Source: Actinomycetes bacterium
GTDB taxonomy: Bacteria; Actinomycetota; Acidimicrobiia; Acidimicrobiales; Palsa-688
Reading direction: 5' to 3'
NCBI GenBank assembly: GCA_021796905.1
Contig: JAKABK010000041.1
Location: forward strand, 1,351 to 9,633
Length of the DNA: 8,283 bases
The position numbers and the translations under genes were made by a program. Of the stretch, positions 5,947-8,283 are shown one piece after another (positions within the stretch are counted from its first letter, which is position 1; each line of letters starts with the position of its first letter). Under the pieces are notes generated by a model. It was given only the letters and a program-made list of their open reading frames with translations. It was not told where the DNA came from and did no database searches.

Positions 5947-7352
5947 CGCCCCGACAGGCGGATCACCCCGTCGGCGATCGCCGCCTCCCCCACCCGTGCG
6001 GCGACGGTGGAAGCCACGTCGGGGTGGAACACGCTCGGGACCACGAGCGTCGGCGATACCTCGGCGGGAGGGACCGCCGCGGCGATCGCCGCCGCGGCGG
6101 CGAGCTTCATGTTCTCGGTGATCCGGATGGCGCCCACGTCGAGAGCCCCCCGGAAGATGCCCGGGAAGCACAGCACGTTGTTGATCTGGTTCGGGTAGTC
6201 GCTGCGACCGGTGGCCATCACCGCAGCGACACCCTCGGCCTCTTCGGGGAGGACCTCGGGGACCGGGTTGGCCAGCGCGAAGACGATCGGAGCTTCTGCC
6301 ATCGTCTCCAGGTCCTCCCGGTGCAACAGCCCCGGGGCGCTCACCCCGACGAAGACGTCGGCGCCGACGAGAACCTGTTGCAGGCTGCCCCGCCGGTCGG
6401 CCCGGTTGGAGTGCTCGGCCAACCAGCGCTGCGACTCGTCGAGACCGTCGAGGCCCCGGTGGATCGCCCCCTCGCGGTCCACCGCGACGATGTCGCCGGC
6501 ACCGGCCGACAGCAGCATCTTGACGATCGCGACCCCGGCCGACCCCGCTCCGCACAGCACGATCCGGACGTCCTCGATGCGCTTGTCGACCACACGCAGC
6601 GCGTTGCGGAGCGCGGCGAGCACCACCACTGCGGTTCCGTGCTGGTCGTCATGGAACACCGGGATCGACAGCGCCTCGTCGAGACGCTTCTCCACCTCGA
6701 AACAACGCGGAGCGGCGATGTCCTCCAGGTTGATCCCGCCGAACATCGGCTCGAGGCGCTTGACGGTCTCGACCAGGTCGTCGGCGCCGTCCACCCGCAG
6801 GCACACCGGTACGGCATCGACCCCGCCGAACTCCTTGAACAGCACCGCCTTTCCCTCCATCACCGGCAACGCCGCGTCAGGGCCGATGTCGCCGAGGCCG
6901 AGCACGGCGGTGCCGTCGGTGACGATCGCTACGGTGTTGGCCTTCATGGTGTAGCGGTGGATCAGCGCCGGGTCCGCGGCGATCGCCCTGCAGACTCGGG
7001 CGACGCCGGGCGTGTAGGCCATGGCGAGGTCGTCCCGGTCGGCGAGGACCGTCTTCGGCTCGATCGAGATCTTGCCGTGGCGGTGCAAGGCGAAGGTGCG
7101 GTCCTCGACCTCGACGACCTCGATGCCCTCCACCCGCCGGGCGGCGGCCTCGACGCCGGCGGCGTGGGCCTCGGAAGGGCAGTAGACGACCAGGTCCCGG
7201 GTGACAGTCGCCCCGTCGGTGGCGACCATCTCGATACCCATCAGGCTCCCCCCGGCGGCGCCGATCGCGGTGGCCAAGCCGCCTAGGGTGCCAGGGCGGT
7301 TCTGGATCACTGCCCGCAAGCGGATCGAGAAGGCGGACAGGGCGGTTGCCAT
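5943..7352 (-). CDS. Malic enzyme, probably NAD-dependent, with N-terminal ACT domain
   Basis: 469 residues, ATG start. It oxidatively decarboxylates L-malate to pyruvate and CO2, linking the TCA cycle to pyruvate. An ACT-like regulatory domain occupies about 8-85 (RLRAVIQNRPGTLGGLATAI onward), suggesting allosteric control by a small ligand not yet identifiable. The catalytic part has the expected Tyr in AYTPGVARVC (Y113), Lys in MEGKAVLFKEFGG (K168), metal ligands in NLEDIAAP (E210, D211) and FHDDQHGTA (D236), a dinucleotide-binding GAGSAGVAI (268-276), ALANPVPE (359-366) and NNVLCFPGIFRG (391-402). An Asp at the end of the second strand (VDREG, D292) favours NAD over NADP; this is inference. 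It is the short bacterial type, without the C-terminal phosphotransacetylase domain of MaeB. First gene of a two-gene operon with tam, overlapping it by 4 bp. No Shine-Dalgarno is visible before the ATG, while a -10-like TAGCTT ends 6 bases before it, so the mRNA may be leaderless. Confidence 0.93.
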   Translation of the reverse strand: MATALSAFSIRLRAVIQNRPGTLGGLATAIGAAGGSLMGIEMVATDGATVTRDLVVYCPSEAHAAGVEAAARRVEGIEVVEVEDRTFALHRHGKISIEPKTVLADRDDLAMAYTPGVARVCRAIAADPALIHRYTMKANTVAIVTDGTAVLGLGDIGPDAALPVMEGKAVLFKEFGGVDAVPVCLRVDGADDLVETVKRLEPMFGGINLEDIAAPRCFEVEKRLDEALSIPVFHDDQHGTAVVVLAALRNALRVVDKRIEDVRIVLCGAGSAGVAIVKMLLSAGAGDIVAVDREGAIHRGLDGLDESQRWLAEHSNRADRRGSLQQVLVGADVFVGVSAPGLLHREDLETMAEAPIVFALANPVPEVLPEEAEGVAAVMATGRSDYPNQINNVLCFPGIFRGALDVGAIRITENMKLAAAAAIAAAVPPAEVSPTLVVPSVFHPDVASTVAARVGEAAIADGVIRLSGR

Positions 7353-7354
7353 GC

Positions 7355-7382
7355 CGACAAGCTAGGGCCGAAACCCTTGTCG
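7355..7382. promoter_or_regulatory. Interrupted inverted repeat between divergent genes, operator candidate, with -10 of the malic enzyme gene
   Basis: CGACAAG (7355-7361) and CTTGTCG (7376-7382) form a perfect 7-bp inverted repeat with a 14-bp spacer; the half-sites are 21 bp apart, two helical turns, as a dimeric repressor would bind. The left arm overlaps the minus-strand -10 candidate TAGCTT (7359-7364), which leaves 6 bases before the malic enzyme ATG. The right arm covers the plus-strand -35 candidate TTGTCG. As RNA the repeat could also form a modest hairpin. No regulator gene is visible in the window. Confidence 0.5.
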
Positions 7383-7405
7383 AGGTGACTTCCGCAACCT
7401 AGGAT
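7377..7405 (+). promoter_or_regulatory. Sigma70-type promoter candidate for the acyl-CoA dehydrogenase gene
   Basis: TTGTCG (7377-7382) and TAGGAT (7400-7405) are separated by exactly 17 bp; each hexamer matches four of six consensus bases. The predicted transcript start near 7412 would leave a 5' leader of about 120 bases before GTG 7533. Found by eye in a GC-rich gap, so chance matches are possible. Confidence 0.45.
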
Positions 7406-7432
7406 GGGCTTGCCAGAGGGGGAGTCCGGGCC

Positions 7433-7487
7433 GGAGCCGGCCGCTGGCCCTCGGGGGACGGGCCGGGCCGGCGGCCCGGACGGCTCC
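7433..7487 (+). other. GC-rich nested hairpin in the leader of the acyl-CoA dehydrogenase gene
   Basis: Outer arms GGAGCCG (7433-7439) and CGGCTCC (7481-7487) enclose a very stable inner stem, CCGGGCC (7463-7469) with GGCCCGG (7473-7479) around a 3-base loop. It ends 45 bases before GTG 7533. It could be an attenuator or an mRNA-stabilising structure; no T-tract follows it and no riboswitch class is recognised. Confidence 0.4.
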
Positions 7488-7532
7488 GTCACCCTCGGCC
7501 TGCGCCGCTCGGGCGGTAGTACCTTCCGGCGG

Positions 7533-8283
7533 GTGGCGATCGACTTCAGCTACCCACCCGAGGTCGAGGACGTCCGCGCCCGGGTCCGCGCCTTCGTGTC
7601 GGGCGAGGTTGCCCCCGCCGAGGCGGACCTCGCCGGGGCCCGGACCGGCGACGAGCGGGCGGACCGCCGGGCTCTCGTGGAGCTGGTCGCCCGATTGCGC
7701 CGCAGAGCACGCGACGAGGGCCTGTGGTTACCCCACATGCCCCCCGAGTGGGGGGGGATGGGCCTCGGGCCGACCGCGATGGCGGCGGTGTCCGCCGAGG
7801 CGGCACGCTCCCCGATCGGACCGTACGTGCTCAACTGCCAGGCCCCCGACGAGGGCAACCAGCACACCTTGCTGCACTGGGGGACCGAAGACCAAAAAAG
7901 GCGGTACCTGCGGCCGCTGTGCGAGGGGGAGGTGCGCTCGTGCTTCGCGATGACCGAACCGGAGGTCGCCGGCTCGGACCCGACCCTGCTACGGACCACG
8001 GCGGTGCTCGACGGCGACGAATGGGTGGTGAACGGCCACAAGTGGTTCGTGAGCGGGGCCCGTAGGGCCGGCTTCGCGATCCTCGTCGCGCGCACCGAGG
8101 ACCACCCCGAGGTGCCCCAGGCAGCGACCAGCGCCTTCCTCGTCGACCTGCCGGCCGACGGCTGGGAGGTGGTACGCGACATCGAGACGATGGCAGGCAG
8201 CCACAACCACTGCGAGATCCGCATCAGCGACCTCCGCCTACCCGCCGACCGGCTCCTCGGCGGGCGGGGACAGGGGAGATCGG
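7533..8283 (+). CDS. Acyl-CoA dehydrogenase, N-terminal part (3' partial)
   Basis: 250 codons are visible and the frame runs off the right edge without a stop. FAD flavoenzyme family that forms the alpha-beta double bond in acyl-CoA esters, normally handing electrons to ETF. The N-terminal helical domain starts with IDFSYPPEVEDVRARVRAFV and includes GLWLPHMPPEWGGMGL. The middle beta domain has the family's flavin and substrate motif CFAMTEPEVAGSDP and then WVVNGHKWFVSGA, followed by LRLPADRLLGGRGQG. The MTEP-NGHKWF-SGA pattern resembles the ACAD10/11-like subgroup. The catalytic Glu and C-terminal helical domain lie outside, so chain-length preference cannot be judged. Start chosen as GTG 7533 because family homology begins two residues later; an in-frame ATG at 7404 would add 43 Gly/Pro/Arg-rich residues and lies upstream of the predicted transcript start. 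The Shine-Dalgarno is weak. It diverges from the malic enzyme-tam operon. Confidence 0.9.
   Translation, partial: MAIDFSYPPEVEDVRARVRAFVSGEVAPAEADLAGARTGDERADRRALVELVARLRRRARDEGLWLPHMPPEWGGMGLGPTAMAAVSAEAARSPIGPYVLNCQAPDEGNQHTLLHWGTEDQKRRYLRPLCEGEVRSCFAMTEPEVAGSDPTLLRTTAVLDGDEWVVNGHKWFVSGARRAGFAILVARTEDHPEVPQAATSAFLVDLPADGWEVVRDIETMAGSHNHCEIRISDLRLPADRLLGGRGQGRS

Noticed and set aside
5947..6555. N-terminal extension of tam up to 6555
   Set aside because: It is a shadow of the malic enzyme; Tam homology starts right after GTG 5946.
6024..7286. Plus-strand open frame of 420 codons opposite the malic enzyme
   Set aside because: His/Arg/Asp-rich antisense translation; the malic enzyme on the other strand has every catalytic motif.

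Overview
The window reads as chromosomal DNA from a very GC-rich actinobacterium. Third codon positions are almost all G or C, GTG starts are common, a perfect actinobacterial-type LexA box (TCGAAC-N4-GTTCGA) is present, and there is an imuA'-imuB mutasome pair. The GYWLV-type secreted repeat protein is a style common in Acidimicrobiia; that class assignment is an inference, not proven by the window.

Layout. (1) Positions 1-1214, plus strand: the 3' part of a repeat-rich, probably exported protein ending in a DUF4232-like domain, followed by a strong hairpin (1219-1266). (2) 1290-2489, plus strand: an AMI1-like amidase-signature hydrolase. (3) 2565-5089, minus strand, convergent with the amidase: imuB and imuA', overlapping by 4 bp (GTGA), under a LexA box at 5103-5118 that fills the spacer of a likely leaderless promoter. 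(4) 5140-7352, minus strand: an ACT-domain malic enzyme and a trans-aconitate methyltransferase, also joined by a 4-bp GTGA overlap. (5) 7353-7532: a divergent control region with back-to-back promoter candidates, a 28-bp interrupted inverted repeat touching both, and a GC-rich hairpin leader. (6) 7533 to the right edge, plus strand: the first 250 residues of an acyl-CoA dehydrogenase.

How the genes fit together. imuA'-imuB are accessory proteins of SOS-induced translesion synthesis; the usual polymerase partner, DnaE2, is not in the window. Malic enzyme (malate to pyruvate plus CO2) and Tam (methylation of trans-aconitate, an aconitase inhibitor) form a small operon around TCA-cycle acids. 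It diverges from a fatty-acid oxidation gene, and the shared operator candidate could coordinate acetyl-CoA supply with C4-acid withdrawal. The repeat protein and the amidase show no obvious link to the rest.

The window has no RNA gene, CRISPR array, transposase or integrase that I can support. No gene-free stretch exceeds 300 bases; the longest is the 180-bp divergent region. The most noteworthy observations are the SOS promoter architecture, the divergent operator candidate, the malic enzyme-Tam coupling and the alternating short/long repeat periodicity in the first gene.
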